Origin: Geomonas sp. Red32 | GTDB lineage: Bacteria; Desulfobacterota; Desulfuromonadia; Geobacterales; Geobacteraceae | Assembly (NCBI RefSeq): GCF_023652955.1 | Contig: NZ_JAKLOY010000008.1 | Location: 1 to 64,000, forward strand | Direction: 5' to 3' | DNA length: 64,000 nucleotides | Shown: positions 37,975 through 47,647 of the stretch, one piece after another | Numbering within the stretch: position 1 is the stretch's first letter | Layout of the letters: each line of letters opens with the position of its first letter | The notes under the pieces: generated by a model | Seen by the model: the letters and a program-made list of their open reading frames with translations, nothing else | What the model was told of the DNA's origin: nothing | The model's database searches: none | Translations under genes and position numbers: made by a program

Positions 37975-38894
37975 TTTTTCCAGTATCCTTTGTTCATGCT
38001 GAGATCCTGTACCAGCCAGCGGGGAATGCTGCTCCAGCGGCTGCCGAGCTTGTAGGCAACCAGCTTGGAGGCCGTCCGGAGAAAAGCCGCCGGGATGGTA
38101 AAGGGGGAGTTTTCCAAGAGGTACTTCAGCTCGGAGACGACGAATTTCTTCCCCTCCCCTTCTGGCTTGCCGAACCGGTCGAGGATCCAGCGCTCGGCCT
38201 GGTGAAGGACGCCGATGTCGAAGTAGCGACGGGCCTCTTCCATCAGGGTGTAATTGTGGGAGTGGTAGCAGGCCGCCTCCGCGCAGTAGGTGAGGCTCCA
38301 CCCGTTGAGCAGGAACTTGGCGGCGACCACCGTGTCCTCCCCGAAGATGACGTCGGCGGGAAAGCCCCCCACCGATTCGAGGGCGCTGCGGCGGTAACCG
38401 GCGAAGGAGTTGGAGAGAAAGGCGGCCTTGATGCCGAGCCTTGCGATGTCCGCCGGCGCCTTGACCGCGGAGTGGGCCGGATAGTTGAAATAACGGGCAT
38501 GGGCGGCAAGGGGTGAGGCGTCCTCGTAGGGAAGCTGGCGTCCGCAGACGGCGGCTACCTGGTCGTCCCGGAAGCAGGCAAGGAGGCTCTCCAGCGAGGC
38601 GGGTGACGCGAGGACCGCATCCTGGGTGAGGTAGACCAGGAATTCGGCTTCGGGGGCGTAGGAGATGGCCAGCTGCCGGGTCGCACCGTGGTTGAAGGAC
38701 GCCCTCGTGATGGGGACCACCTGGAAACCGGCAGCGGTGGCTTGGGAGACGGTCGAATCGGTCGACTCCGAATCCACCAGGATCTTGTAGCGGGGCTGAA
38801 CCGTCTGGCTTTCCAACGAGGCCAGGAAACTGGCAAATTCGGGACCGGCGTTAAGGGTCGGGACTATTACGGCAAAATTACTCAGATTCACCAC
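37971..38894 (-). CDS. Family 2 glycosyltransferase (rhamnosyltransferase-like)
   Basis: A 307-residue GT-A fold enzyme: VIVPTLNAG at the N-terminus, then VDSESTDST (nucleotide-binding Asp), a DAVL metal-type motif after LVYLTQ, and GYRRSALESVGGF with acceptor-site FGEDTVVAAKFL. The pattern resembles WsaF/RfbN-like rhamnosyltransferases. The start is one of two adjacent GTG codons with a weak ribosome binding site. It overlaps the epimerase gene by four bases. Confidence 0.87.
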   Translation of the reverse strand: MVNLSNFAVIVPTLNAGPEFASFLASLESQTVQPRYKILVDSESTDSTVSQATAAGFQVVPITRASFNHGATRQLAISYAPEAEFLVYLTQDAVLASPASLESLLACFRDDQVAAVCGRQLPYEDASPLAAHARYFNYPAHSAVKAPADIARLGIKAAFLSNSFAGYRRSALESVGGFPADVIFGEDTVVAAKFLLNGWSLTYCAEAACYHSHNYTLMEEARRYFDIGVLHQAERWILDRFGKPEGEGKKFVVSELKYLLENSPFTIPAAFLRTASKLVAYKLGSRWSSIPRWLVQDLSMNKGYWKK

Positions 38895-38912
38895 TAACCT
38901 CAGTATGTTCTC

Positions 38913-39983
38913 CTACCCTTGGGTAAGTGTCTCGCAAAGGGCGTCAGCGAATCCCCTCGCATCGTCAGCTATCCGCATCTCACCGTCGATACCTTCGGCG
39001 GCGACGGTGGTGGCGACCACGGGAAGCCCGGCCGCCATGAATTCCAGCACCTTGATCTTGATCCCCGCCCCGAGCCGGAGGGGAGCCGCCCCGACCTGTG
39101 CCCTTTCGAAGTAAGGAATGGGGTCCTCCACGAAGCCGGTGACCTCCACGCACTCCGAGGCCCTCTCCAGCATACGGGCCGGCGGATTCGCCCCCACCAC
39201 CGAAACCTTGGCGTGAGGAACCCGCTCTTTGACCCGCGGGAAGATCTCGTCGAGGAACCAGAAGACTGCGTCGGAGTTTTCCGTACGCCCCATCGCCCCC
39301 CACAGCAGGATGGTACCGGCCACCACCTTTTCCCGGGTCACCTTTTTGAAGCGCTCATCGACCTTAGGCGGGAAGACCTCGATCTTGGCCGGGTCCACGC
39401 CGTCGGCCACCAGGAGGTCGCGGTCCTTGAAATTGAGGGTCCCGATCCGCTGCACCCGGTGCAGGACGTCCAGCTCCCAGGCCTTTTGCCGCCCGTACTC
39501 GAGCCGGTAGAGAAACCGCCTGACTCCGGAGCTCCCCTCCATCTTGCGCTGGAAGGACTGGTAGGTGACGTCGTGCTCGATGAGCAGCTGCTCCTCGACG
39601 TGGGACACCCGGTCCAGATAGTGGCCGACCGAGGTGTACTCGAAGTGGACCCTGTCGAAGCGGCGCTCCCGCAGGACCCGGCGGAGCTCGGCGTCGAAGC
39701 CGGGGTGGATCCGGGAAGCCACCCGGACAGGGAGAGCCGGATGGGTCAGGATCCCCACCACACGTTGACGGAGCGAGACCTCGAAGAGCGACACCTGCGA
39801 GCAGAGTTTCTCCAGTGCCGGGCCGGCATGCCCCTTCTCCGCCTCGTTCACGAAAGCCATCAGGTAGATGTCGTAGTCGCGGGCGTACTCCTCCAGCCGG
39901 TCGAAGGCGATGGCCTGTCCGGCCTGGGGAACGGACTTGGAGGGAAGATGACTGGACAGAAAAAGGAGCGATTTCTTGCTCAT
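38913..39983 (-). CDS. Family 4 glycosyltransferase
   Basis: A 356-residue GT-B fold enzyme. The C-terminal nucleotide-sugar site includes LLWGAMGR, FFLDEIFPRVK-type helix and the GIKIKVLEFMAAGLPVVAT motif with conserved Glu. The ATG at 39983 is used because homology starts there (MSKKSLLFLSSHLPS). It lies 18 bp upstream of the family 2 enzyme. The sugar and linkage are unknown. Confidence 0.88.
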   Translation of the reverse strand: MSKKSLLFLSSHLPSKSVPQAGQAIAFDRLEEYARDYDIYLMAFVNEAEKGHAGPALEKLCSQVSLFEVSLRQRVVGILTHPALPVRVASRIHPGFDAELRRVLRERRFDRVHFEYTSVGHYLDRVSHVEEQLLIEHDVTYQSFQRKMEGSSGVRRFLYRLEYGRQKAWELDVLHRVQRIGTLNFKDRDLLVADGVDPAKIEVFPPKVDERFKKVTREKVVAGTILLWGAMGRTENSDAVFWFLDEIFPRVKERVPHAKVSVVGANPPARMLERASECVEVTGFVEDPIPYFERAQVGAAPLRLGAGIKIKVLEFMAAGLPVVATTVAAEGIDGEMRIADDARGFADALCETLTQG

Positions 39984-40014
39984 AGCTGATTGAAGCAGCG
40001 GCCTTCGCGGGACG

Positions 40015-41043
40015 CTACCCTCGTATTCCCTCCAACACTCCCTTGAAGACAATCCCGACACGGTCCGCCTGTCCGCGCCGGATCCGGTTGACGGCGACCA
40101 CCAGGGTGGAGAGGATCACCACCGGCAGCAGCAGGGGAAAGAATTTCCTGGTGAAGAGTACCTTGTTCCTGACGAGGTAGAAATCGGACAGCTTGCTGCG
40201 GCTTGCCGCGACCGAACTGGAACCTATCGAGGCCCCCTCCTTGTGGTAGACCCGGCTTCGGGACGAGAAGGCGATGCGGAAACGGCGCCGGGCCCTCTGG
40301 AACCAGTCGATCTCCTCGAAGTAGAGGAAGTAATCCTCGCACATCAGGCCAATCTCGACCAGCAGCCGCTTCGGCACCAGCATGGAGGCGCCGGCCACGT
40401 AATCGAGCCCTTGCGAGACGGTATCCTCGTCGATGGCCGGGCCCAAGGTTTCCCCTGCCCCGACGCTCTTCGGTGCGGCGAGCCACCGGTTGTAGGTGGA
40501 GCCTCCGTAGGACTGGACGGCCTGGGGGGGGGAGTAGTCGAGCAGCATCGCTCCGCAAAACCCGGCGTCGGGGCGGTGCGCCATCGACTCGACCATGGAG
40601 GCCAGCGCGTCGGGGGCGACCACCGTGTCGTTGTTGAGCAGCCAGACGAAGTCGAAGTCGTCGCGGGCCAGCGCGTAGCGGAGCCCGACGTTGTTGCCGC
40701 CGGCGAATCCGAGGTTGCCGCCGGTCTCGATCAGTACCAGCGGGTACCCTTCCCCCGTACCGGCACCGAACCCTTCCCCGGCGCGAAGGTGCAGGCAGGA
40801 AAGGGGCTTGGCAACGGCGGGAAAGGAAAGCCCCCGCAGCGGATTGGTTCGGTCGAGGTACAGGCTGAGATCTCCCGCTGCCCACGCCTTGATCCGCTCC
40901 ACCGAACCGTCGGAGGAGGAGTTGTCGCAGACCACCACCTGGAAGTTCCGGTAGGTACTCCGCAGCAGGCTTTCCAGGCACTCGATGGTGTCCGCCCACC
41001 CGTTCCAGTTCAGTATGACGACGTAGACTTTCGGCGTTTGCAT
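40015..41043 (-). CDS. Family 2 glycosyltransferase
   Basis: A 342-residue GT-A enzyme: VYVVILNWNGWADT, VVVCDNSSSDGS, GGNLGFAGGNNVG and WLLNNDTVV (DxD-like). A C-terminal hydrophobic segment (~300-320, LLPVVILSTLVVAVN) suggests membrane attachment. TAGGAG precedes the ATG. It overlaps no neighbour but is six bases from the glycoside hydrolase gene, in the same operon. Confidence 0.9.
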   Translation of the reverse strand: MQTPKVYVVILNWNGWADTIECLESLLRSTYRNFQVVVCDNSSSDGSVERIKAWAAGDLSLYLDRTNPLRGLSFPAVAKPLSCLHLRAGEGFGAGTGEGYPLVLIETGGNLGFAGGNNVGLRYALARDDFDFVWLLNNDTVVAPDALASMVESMAHRPDAGFCGAMLLDYSPPQAVQSYGGSTYNRWLAAPKSVGAGETLGPAIDEDTVSQGLDYVAGASMLVPKRLLVEIGLMCEDYFLYFEEIDWFQRARRRFRIAFSSRSRVYHKEGASIGSSSVAASRSKLSDFYLVRNKVLFTRKFFPLLLPVVILSTLVVAVNRIRRGQADRVGIVFKGVLEGIRG

Positions 41044-41049
41044 CGGCTC

Positions 41050-42459
41050 CTACATCGTGGTCAAGACGGTGACCGAGTTGGGAGGGCAGGCGATCGTGAT
41101 AGGCCTCTTGGTGTTGTAGATCTCGGTCGATACATTCAGGTTCGGAAACGCCGGGTCGGTCGCGACCGCCGAGTCGGAGTAAACGTAGTGTTTGAAGGTC
41201 CTCAGCTCGGCCTTGGCGATGGCGAGGTTGACGTTGACGTTGTGGGTGGTGGTATCCCGGTTCACCAGACAAAGGGAGTAGTCGAGAGAGTGGAGGTTCG
41301 ATTTAGCTGGGACCCTTGCGACCAGGATGCGCATCATATTCGGTTGCTGGACCCGATAGATGGTGGACGAGTAAGGGAAATAACGGGTAAGAAGGGACCA
41401 GGAGGAAGCCCATGGCCTCACATACATGCCGCTTTTTTTATCACTCCACATTCCCCAAAAGAAATCCTTATGCCCGTTGTCCTCCAACATCCAGGCAAGA
41501 ACAGAGGAGACGCCGGAACGCGCGGCTTGCACCCCGTAATCGGCCATGAAGATGCCGTAATCGACTTCGGCAATATGGCGGTTGCCGGACGGCAAAACCT
41601 GGTCGTCCTGCATACCGGCCTCCGATACGAAAATCGGCATGGACGCAGCCACCGCGCTCGCGTTGCGCAGCAACTGCCGTTTTTGCAGGAAAAGGTTCTC
41701 GACGATACCGTTTTTGACGTCGGTTCTCGTCGCGTAGTTATGGACACTGTAGGCGCCCATAATATCCGGGAGTTGGCCGCCGCATCCGCTAAGCCAGGTA
41801 TCTCCATGCTGGCCCTGCGACACTTCGGGCCCCGAAAAGGTGACTTTGCGGTCCAATCCCCGCTTTGTGAACTCCGCATTGACCCGAACGACCAGGTTCT
41901 TCCACATGGGCCAATTGTTAGCCAGTTCAAGATCGGGCTCGTTGCCAGCGGAGAAGTACTTAATGCAGCTGTATCCCTTGGTGTTGACAAGGTAATCCAC
42001 GATGGCACCTATCACCTGGGCGTATTGGGGGTCATCGGGCCCGGTGATCCCAGGGATGTTGAGCCAGGAGGTGGCGGCTGAGCCGCCGGCGCCCCATGAG
42101 CACAGGATGACCTTGATCCCCTGCCGCTGGCAAAGGTCGAGCTGCTTGTAAAGCCACTTCATCGAGTCGGAGTTCCAGTTGTATTTGCCCCCACCCAAAT
42201 AGCACCAACTCCCGAGCACCATGATCCTGCATACCGGCATCTTCAGGCTCGAAACCCGGCTGGAGATGGTGTTGAAGTCCTCCTCGTTGACGCCGTTGAC
42301 AGGATACCCAATCGAATCCCATTCCGCGCCGAATCCGACGAAATTTTTGTTGATGATTTGACTGTTGGCCACGGTGATGAGGTCGTCGCCGAGGGCCAAG
42401 GAACTCGCCTTCAAAACCAACAGCAGGATAAAAAACAATCTCGCTAAAACCGCGCGCAT
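41050..42459 (-). CDS. Secreted clan GH-A-like glycoside hydrolase in the polysaccharide cluster
   Basis: A 469-residue exported protein with a signal peptide (ends SLALG). A TIM-barrel region carries FSAGNEPDL (acid/base Glu after Asn) and PIFVSEAGM (nucleophile Glu), the clan GH-A pattern seen in GH30, GH39 and GH5. A C-terminal beta domain (~370-469) fits GH30/GH39. Its place between glycosyltransferases and the Wzy polymerase suggests that it trims or releases the polysaccharide made here. CTAGGAGG precedes the ATG. Confidence 0.75.
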   Translation of the reverse strand: MRAVLARLFFILLLVLKASSLALGDDLITVANSQIINKNFVGFGAEWDSIGYPVNGVNEEDFNTISSRVSSLKMPVCRIMVLGSWCYLGGGKYNWNSDSMKWLYKQLDLCQRQGIKVILCSWGAGGSAATSWLNIPGITGPDDPQYAQVIGAIVDYLVNTKGYSCIKYFSAGNEPDLELANNWPMWKNLVVRVNAEFTKRGLDRKVTFSGPEVSQGQHGDTWLSGCGGQLPDIMGAYSVHNYATRTDVKNGIVENLFLQKRQLLRNASAVAASMPIFVSEAGMQDDQVLPSGNRHIAEVDYGIFMADYGVQAARSGVSSVLAWMLEDNGHKDFFWGMWSDKKSGMYVRPWASSWSLLTRYFPYSSTIYRVQQPNMMRILVARVPAKSNLHSLDYSLCLVNRDTTTHNVNVNLAIAKAELRTFKHYVYSDSAVATDPAFPNLNVSTEIYNTKRPITIACPPNSVTVLTTM

Positions 42460-42509
42460 GGAGACCTCCTAGAGTGGGGTGTTAAGAATCAGCGCTAAAG
42501 CCTGGCGAA

Positions 42510-43775
42510 TCAACTACTGGCCACGGTACTCTTCCACTGAACATACCTGGACACCATCAATCCGTAAACGAACCAGTAAAAAACACCGAAAGTCGAGGAA
42601 AACAGCAGGTTGGTGGCACTGTAAAACCACACGACAATGGGGATCAATATGAAAAGAAATTTCCGTTCGTTTGAACGCAACGCGATCTGGATGAACCAGA
42701 CAAATTGGGCAATGAAGAGAATGAGCCCAATGCCTCCGAACTCGGCAATATAGGTGACGGAGGTGTCGGAATTGGCCATGCTCCAGTTGTCGAGAGTGGT
42801 GGGCAACGAATATATTTTATGGAAGTAATAACCGTCAAGCTCCCATATTGCCGTGTCCGAGATTCTGTTCAACCCGATGCCGAAGACCGGATAATCCTTC
42901 AAGATATCCAAGGATCCGACAGCGTAGACGATCCGGTATATCACCGAACTCCCTGACTTGCCGAATTCATTGGTCGATTGCTTGACATCCGAAAAGGTCA
43001 GGACGATCAGAGCCAAAAACAACACGAAAAGGATCAAACGTGTCCGTGCGCTTTTAAAAGATAAAATCAACAAGATGATCGCAGTAGCGATCTGGGCCCT
43101 GACCGAAGTGGCGAAGACAGCCAAATATCCTAATCGGGTAATGAACTGATTCCTGGCGAGAATATGGCGAACGATCGAGAAGATGATCAGCATGGTCGCC
43201 ATGACGTTGGGCCACGGCATTAGTCCGTGGAACTGACGGATGCCGAAGCGTACAGGATTCAGGTCCACGTATTTGCCAGCCCAGAAATCCGCGTAACCAA
43301 AAGCGTCCAGAACGATCGATGCGATCGAAATCATGATGCAAAAAGATAAAAGCTTGACGATTTTACCAATGTCCGCGTAACGCCCAAACGCCGCGGCGAC
43401 TAGAAACGCAGCGGTACAAGGAATAAGGGTGAAGAGAAAGTTCACCGCGACAATTTTCACGCTGCTGTTAGCAGTGAGAACCGTCAGGGGCCCTTGAATG
43501 AAGAAGTAACCGAGAAAAAGGGTGGCAGGATTAAAAACCAGCTCGTCGGTCCAAATCCGCGCCTTACGCAGGGCGGTCGTTCCCAGAACGGCAAGGAGAA
43601 CGGCCGAGTAAGCGTAATTTGACATCGGCAGAGTCACGATTTCTGCCGCCATCATGGGGGTCAACATCGCATACAGGACGAGCGTGTAAAAGACTAGGTT
43701 CAGCCGGGTATTTCCGACCAAACAGGCGCGTCTATGAGCAAAATACGGGTTAATGACACCGTCAGAGGAGTACAT
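42510..43775 (-). CDS. O-antigen/EPS polymerase (Wzy-type)
   Basis: A 421-residue integral membrane protein with about ten to twelve hydrophobic helices and a large periplasmic loop (~270-340) between late helices, as in Wzy/O-antigen ligase proteins. Sequence conservation in this family is weak, so the call rests on topology and on its place next to a Wzx flippase, glycosyltransferases and Wzc/Wza genes. Base composition is more AT-rich than in neighbours, which suggests horizontal acquisition. Confidence 0.78.
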   Translation of the reverse strand: MYSSDGVINPYFAHRRACLVGNTRLNLVFYTLVLYAMLTPMMAAEIVTLPMSNYAYSAVLLAVLGTTALRKARIWTDELVFNPATLFLGYFFIQGPLTVLTANSSVKIVAVNFLFTLIPCTAAFLVAAAFGRYADIGKIVKLLSFCIMISIASIVLDAFGYADFWAGKYVDLNPVRFGIRQFHGLMPWPNVMATMLIIFSIVRHILARNQFITRLGYLAVFATSVRAQIATAIILLILSFKSARTRLILFVLFLALIVLTFSDVKQSTNEFGKSGSSVIYRIVYAVGSLDILKDYPVFGIGLNRISDTAIWELDGYYFHKIYSLPTTLDNWSMANSDTSVTYIAEFGGIGLILFIAQFVWFIQIALRSNERKFLFILIPIVVWFYSATNLLFSSTFGVFYWFVYGLMVSRYVQWKSTVASS

Positions 43776-43796
43776 GGGTAAAAACCTCGAGGCAAC

Positions 43797-45077
43797 TTAG
43801 GACATAAGCCTGTCGAAATGCGCTGCGAGCCGGTTGGCGTTTTCTCGGCGGTTGAAGGGCGCGTCCGAAAACGCGGGAAGGTGCTGGCCTTCTTCAAGCA
43901 GGGCCTTGAGAGACTCTTTGATCCCTTCGACATCGCAAGGGTTAACGATGCGCCCGAAGCCGAGCCCGTGGAGCAGGCAGGCCAAGGCGCTGTTCTCGCC
44001 GCAAAAAGCCAGAATCGGTTTCTTCGCCGCCAAGTACTCATAAACCTTGCCGGGGATCGCGGTGCTGCTGTCCTCCTCGTCGAAGATAAAAACAACCAGC
44101 ACGTCGGCCGAACAGAGGTAGCGCAAGGCTTCCTTGTGAGCGACGGGGCCGCGCACGTTGATTTCCCAGCCGCCATGGACCGCGGCTTCCAGAAGGACGG
44201 TCTCTTCCCGTTCGTTCTTTCCCACCATATGAAAAGCGATGCGGTCCTTCAAGGCAGGGTCGAGCGACATCAGGGCGTCAATCAGATACCTCGAGGTGCG
44301 AAACCCTCCAAAACCGCCCAGATATACGACATTGACCTTGCTGGAATGGAAGTCCATCGGCTTCAGTTCCAGAAAATCGGCAGGATCGAACCCGTTCAAG
44401 ATCGTCACGACCTCCTTACCGGACATTTCGCTCAGTTTGGCGGCCATGGGCTCGGTGGTCGCCACCAAAAGATCAGCTTTCGACAACACCCTGGCTTCCA
44501 GGAGACGGTTGATCGCCTTCTGAAACCGGAAAGCCGGCGCGAAGATCCTGTTGCCGGTCCACATATCCCGGTAATCCACGATGAGCTTTTTGCCGGAGAG
44601 GATGCTAAGCATGTAGCCGACCAAAAGCGGGGTCTGCGGCGGAGCCGTCGCGTAAATCAGCGAGATGTCCTCGTCCTTTATTAGCTTGAGCCCGAGCAAA
44701 ACCGCCGGCACCAGCCATCCGGCCCTTTTGTCTGGAACAAGGAGGGTTTTCACAGTTTCCTTCAGCCACCACTTAAGGCGGCTCGCAACGGACTGGCGTG
44801 TCGCGGGACCAGGCTGTGCGTCCCCCGGGCTGGACGATTTGAACCTGCTTATCCAGTCGCCGCAGCGGTATATGCTCGAGCCCGACACCTCGTTCGCCAT
44901 CCCCTCGTCCGGCATCCAGCTATCTTTCCTCGAAACCGTCAGGACGACCGGCTCCCAGCCGAAGGATGGGAGGTATTTTACGAGCTTGACGGTCCTCATG
45001 ACTCCGCCCCCACCGCATTCGGGAGGAAAATCATAAACGACGATGAGAACGCGCTTTTTAGAATTTTGTGAGGTCAT
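43797..45077 (-). CDS. Family 4 glycosyltransferase
   Basis: A 426-residue GT-B enzyme. The N-terminal half begins VLIVVYDFPPECGGGGVMR, a typical GT4 acceptor-loop motif; the C-terminal half has VNVVYLGGFGGFR and TAIPGKVYEYLAAKKPILAF with the conserved Glu of the EX7E motif. It lies 21 bp upstream of wzy. The ribosome binding site is poor. It is similar to WcaI/colanic-type transferases; the sugar is unknown. Confidence 0.88.
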   Translation of the reverse strand: MTSQNSKKRVLIVVYDFPPECGGGGVMRTVKLVKYLPSFGWEPVVLTVSRKDSWMPDEGMANEVSGSSIYRCGDWISRFKSSSPGDAQPGPATRQSVASRLKWWLKETVKTLLVPDKRAGWLVPAVLLGLKLIKDEDISLIYATAPPQTPLLVGYMLSILSGKKLIVDYRDMWTGNRIFAPAFRFQKAINRLLEARVLSKADLLVATTEPMAAKLSEMSGKEVVTILNGFDPADFLELKPMDFHSSKVNVVYLGGFGGFRTSRYLIDALMSLDPALKDRIAFHMVGKNEREETVLLEAAVHGGWEINVRGPVAHKEALRYLCSADVLVVFIFDEEDSSTAIPGKVYEYLAAKKPILAFCGENSALACLLHGLGFGRIVNPCDVEGIKESLKALLEEGQHLPAFSDAPFNRRENANRLAAHFDRLMS

Positions 45078-45104
45078 AGTGCCAAGATTGTGTGTGAGAA
45101 AATG

Positions 45105-46544
45105 CTAGCTGACCGGCTTCGCCAGGGCCAGAAAGCCCCTGACTTCCCCGCGCAGTAGAACGAAGACCGAGCCGCCGTAGGCCGCGATCCCCAGAAGTGT
45201 CAAAGAGATCAAACGTGGAACGTCGGATAGACGGCTGGCAATTAGGTGATCAAATGTCATGAGAAAAACCGACATAATGACGCAGCAAGCCAATATCCCA
45301 GCGAAGCTTTTGACGAAATCAGGCAACCGAAGCCCGATGAATCGGAACGGAATGGCCAGGGCGGGATAAACCGTAATGATGAAGGCTATCGCGTAACAAG
45401 AAGCGACTCCGACAACGCCGTAATTCAGCCCGATGATGAAGGACATTATATAGAATACGCCGGTGGCAACACCCCACCTCAACATTACGTCGGTCCGCCC
45501 CTTTGCCTGATAAATCGACCCCACCATAGTCACCACGGATTGAACCATACCGAGCGGAGCTAAAATTTCAAGAAGGAGGACGACCGGCTCCCACTGTTTT
45601 CCGAAAAAACACATGATGAACGGCCGTGCCAGATACCAGAGGCCGAACATCATGGGAAAGGTTACAAGGCCTATGCACTGGCAGGTTTTGACGTATAGCC
45701 TGCGGAACGCGTCGTCATCGCTTTGGAGTTTTGCAAAAACTGGAAACATTACTCTGGCAAAAATGGTGGAGATCGCCTGAAGAGGGTAAAGCATGAGCTT
45801 GTAAGCTAGAGTGTAGTAGCCAAGGCTCTGTGGGCCAAGATAACGTCCGATCAGGACGTAATCGGCGTTCCGCACGACGTAATTAAAAATATTAAATCCA
45901 GTAAGATTAAGGCTGTAGCTGGTAACAGACTTCAGCTCGGCCAGGTCGAACGTGCGCTTGGGTCTGAAAGGAGCGACGATCAACAAGAGAATCGTTGTAA
46001 CCAAAGTGGTAGTGATGCTTTGGAAAACCAAACTCCAGGCCCGGCAGCCGTAGAGTGCGGAGCCGATTCCAACCGCTGAGCCTGCCAAAGCAGCGCAAAC
46101 ATCTATTTTAGCCAACACGTTGAATTTTAGGTCCTTTTCCAAAAAGGACTGATGCACGATAGTGCAACTCGATATGAGGAAGGTAATCGACACTCCTCTC
46201 AAGAGAGAGGTGACCTGAGGTTCCCGGTAGAAAACTGCAGCGAGGGGAGCGAGCAGGAGCAAAAGCAGAGTCATGCCTAAACCGAAGCTTACATTCAGAT
46301 AGAAAATACTGCTAGCAAGCTCCTTGGACAGCTCCCTGCGCTGGATAACGGCGGACGCAGTACCGAGATCCTTGAAAATGGCGAGAAAACCAACCACGAT
46401 GGTCGCCATGCCAACCACGCCGAAATCAGCCGGGGAGAGGAGACGGGCGAGCAGGGCCGTGGTGAGCAGTGCGGTTGCCTGCCTCGCCACTTGAGACATG
46501 GCGGACCAGGTCAAACCGCGGGTAATCGAGTTAACTAAAGACAT
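45105..46544 (-). CDS. Wzx-type lipid-linked oligosaccharide flippase
   Basis: A 479-residue MOP-superfamily polysaccharide transporter with about 12-14 TMs. It begins with a typical signature (RGLTWSAMSQVARQATALLTTALLARLLSPADFGVVGMATI). It moves the undecaprenyl-linked repeat unit to the periplasm for Wzy. It is 27 bp upstream of the glycosyltransferase gene. The DNA is less GC-rich than the metal region. Confidence 0.92.
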   Translation of the reverse strand: MSLVNSITRGLTWSAMSQVARQATALLTTALLARLLSPADFGVVGMATIVVGFLAIFKDLGTASAVIQRRELSKELASSIFYLNVSFGLGMTLLLLLLAPLAAVFYREPQVTSLLRGVSITFLISSCTIVHQSFLEKDLKFNVLAKIDVCAALAGSAVGIGSALYGCRAWSLVFQSITTTLVTTILLLIVAPFRPKRTFDLAELKSVTSYSLNLTGFNIFNYVVRNADYVLIGRYLGPQSLGYYTLAYKLMLYPLQAISTIFARVMFPVFAKLQSDDDAFRRLYVKTCQCIGLVTFPMMFGLWYLARPFIMCFFGKQWEPVVLLLEILAPLGMVQSVVTMVGSIYQAKGRTDVMLRWGVATGVFYIMSFIIGLNYGVVGVASCYAIAFIITVYPALAIPFRFIGLRLPDFVKSFAGILACCVIMSVFLMTFDHLIASRLSDVPRLISLTLLGIAAYGGSVFVLLRGEVRGFLALAKPVS

Positions 46545-46657
46545 GCCGTAAAGTCCGATGACAAAGGTCCCACAACTATCAAAACAGCATCAGACGTGGG
46601 TTTCGCGTGAGTTGAAGTGGTGTTTACATCCATTTGAACAACTAGCATGGGACGCGA

Positions 46658-47572
46658 CTATCGGCCGGAGTTGAATGCATCGTCAAACGTACAGAAGCCG
46701 AAAGTATCTATCATCTTTTTCATTTGACGATCGTTGCCCGCGCTGTTTAGATTGTCATGCCAAAGAGCCACTCCTTGGCTTCCTTCCCAACAATAATAAT
46801 TCCTCTTTGGCCGCGGAATCCGACGAGCGGCCCGCCCGACAAGCCTCATCATCCAATAAAGCCAGATATCATCCGCATTCGGACACAGCAAAGTAAACAG
46901 CGCAACGTCACCGACTTTACCGTCAAACGAACGGGGGGGGTAGAGCGCTCCGGCGCCGGTGGTCGGAAACGTCAAGGCGGAGGTTTCCGATTCCGTTGAA
47001 TTCAGCTCCCACTGCAGGTAAGGAAGAGGAGAACCGTCAGGGGAAAGTCGAATCCGGTGTGCAAGATGACATACAATATCCTCCGGAGACATCTTATGCG
47101 CATCTACCAGTTCCTCTAACCATGTCGACCAATAAAACAAATCGTCATCAGCGGTGACAACAAAAGCGTCCTGAAAAGCCTCTAAAACAGGAATGATTTT
47201 CTTATAAGATCGGTAGTCATCACAAAATCTAATTTGCAGCCCCGCCCCCTCCAACTCGAGAATTTCTTCAGTCAGAAATTGTTGGTCATTCTTGGCTATC
47301 CATAAAATGATGGAGTCAGGCTTTACCGTTTGAGAGAGAAGACACTTCAAGGTCAAGGGTAATTGCTTGAAACGTGGGGGGAATGAAGTCAAAGAAACAA
47401 TCAGGGGACCGGTGAGCCCATGAGGTTTCTGAGCCTTCCTGGAAAGGAATCGTACTGTCACTGAAAAGGCAAGAATAGTTGGCATCCACTGGATACGTAG
47501 CCGAGTATAAATACGGTATAGGATATCTTTTTTCCAGACTTTTTTCAGCAGTGACATAAGGACCTTGTGCAC
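46658..47572 (-). CDS. Glycosyltransferase-like protein with DDD motif
   Basis: A 304-residue protein of the type annotated as glycosyltransferase family A. It contains LIVSLTSFPPRFKQLPLTLKCLLSQTVKPDSIILWIA, and the catalytic-type triad VTADDDLFY near the middle, then a C-terminal PNADDIWLYWM segment typical of the group. Composition is notably AT-rich relative to the rest of the window, suggesting transfer. It is isolated by about 75-110 bp gaps from its neighbours in the operon. Confidence 0.78.
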   Translation of the reverse strand: MHKVLMSLLKKVWKKDILYRIYTRLRIQWMPTILAFSVTVRFLSRKAQKPHGLTGPLIVSLTSFPPRFKQLPLTLKCLLSQTVKPDSIILWIAKNDQQFLTEEILELEGAGLQIRFCDDYRSYKKIIPVLEAFQDAFVVTADDDLFYWSTWLEELVDAHKMSPEDIVCHLAHRIRLSPDGSPLPYLQWELNSTESETSALTFPTTGAGALYPPRSFDGKVGDVALFTLLCPNADDIWLYWMMRLVGRAARRIPRPKRNYYCWEGSQGVALWHDNLNSAGNDRQMKKMIDTFGFCTFDDAFNSGR

Positions 47573-47647
47573 TTTATAAATACCACCCTACAACAACATA
47601 TAACTGCCACCTATTATAATACTTCATATCCGGCCAACGTTGCCGTA

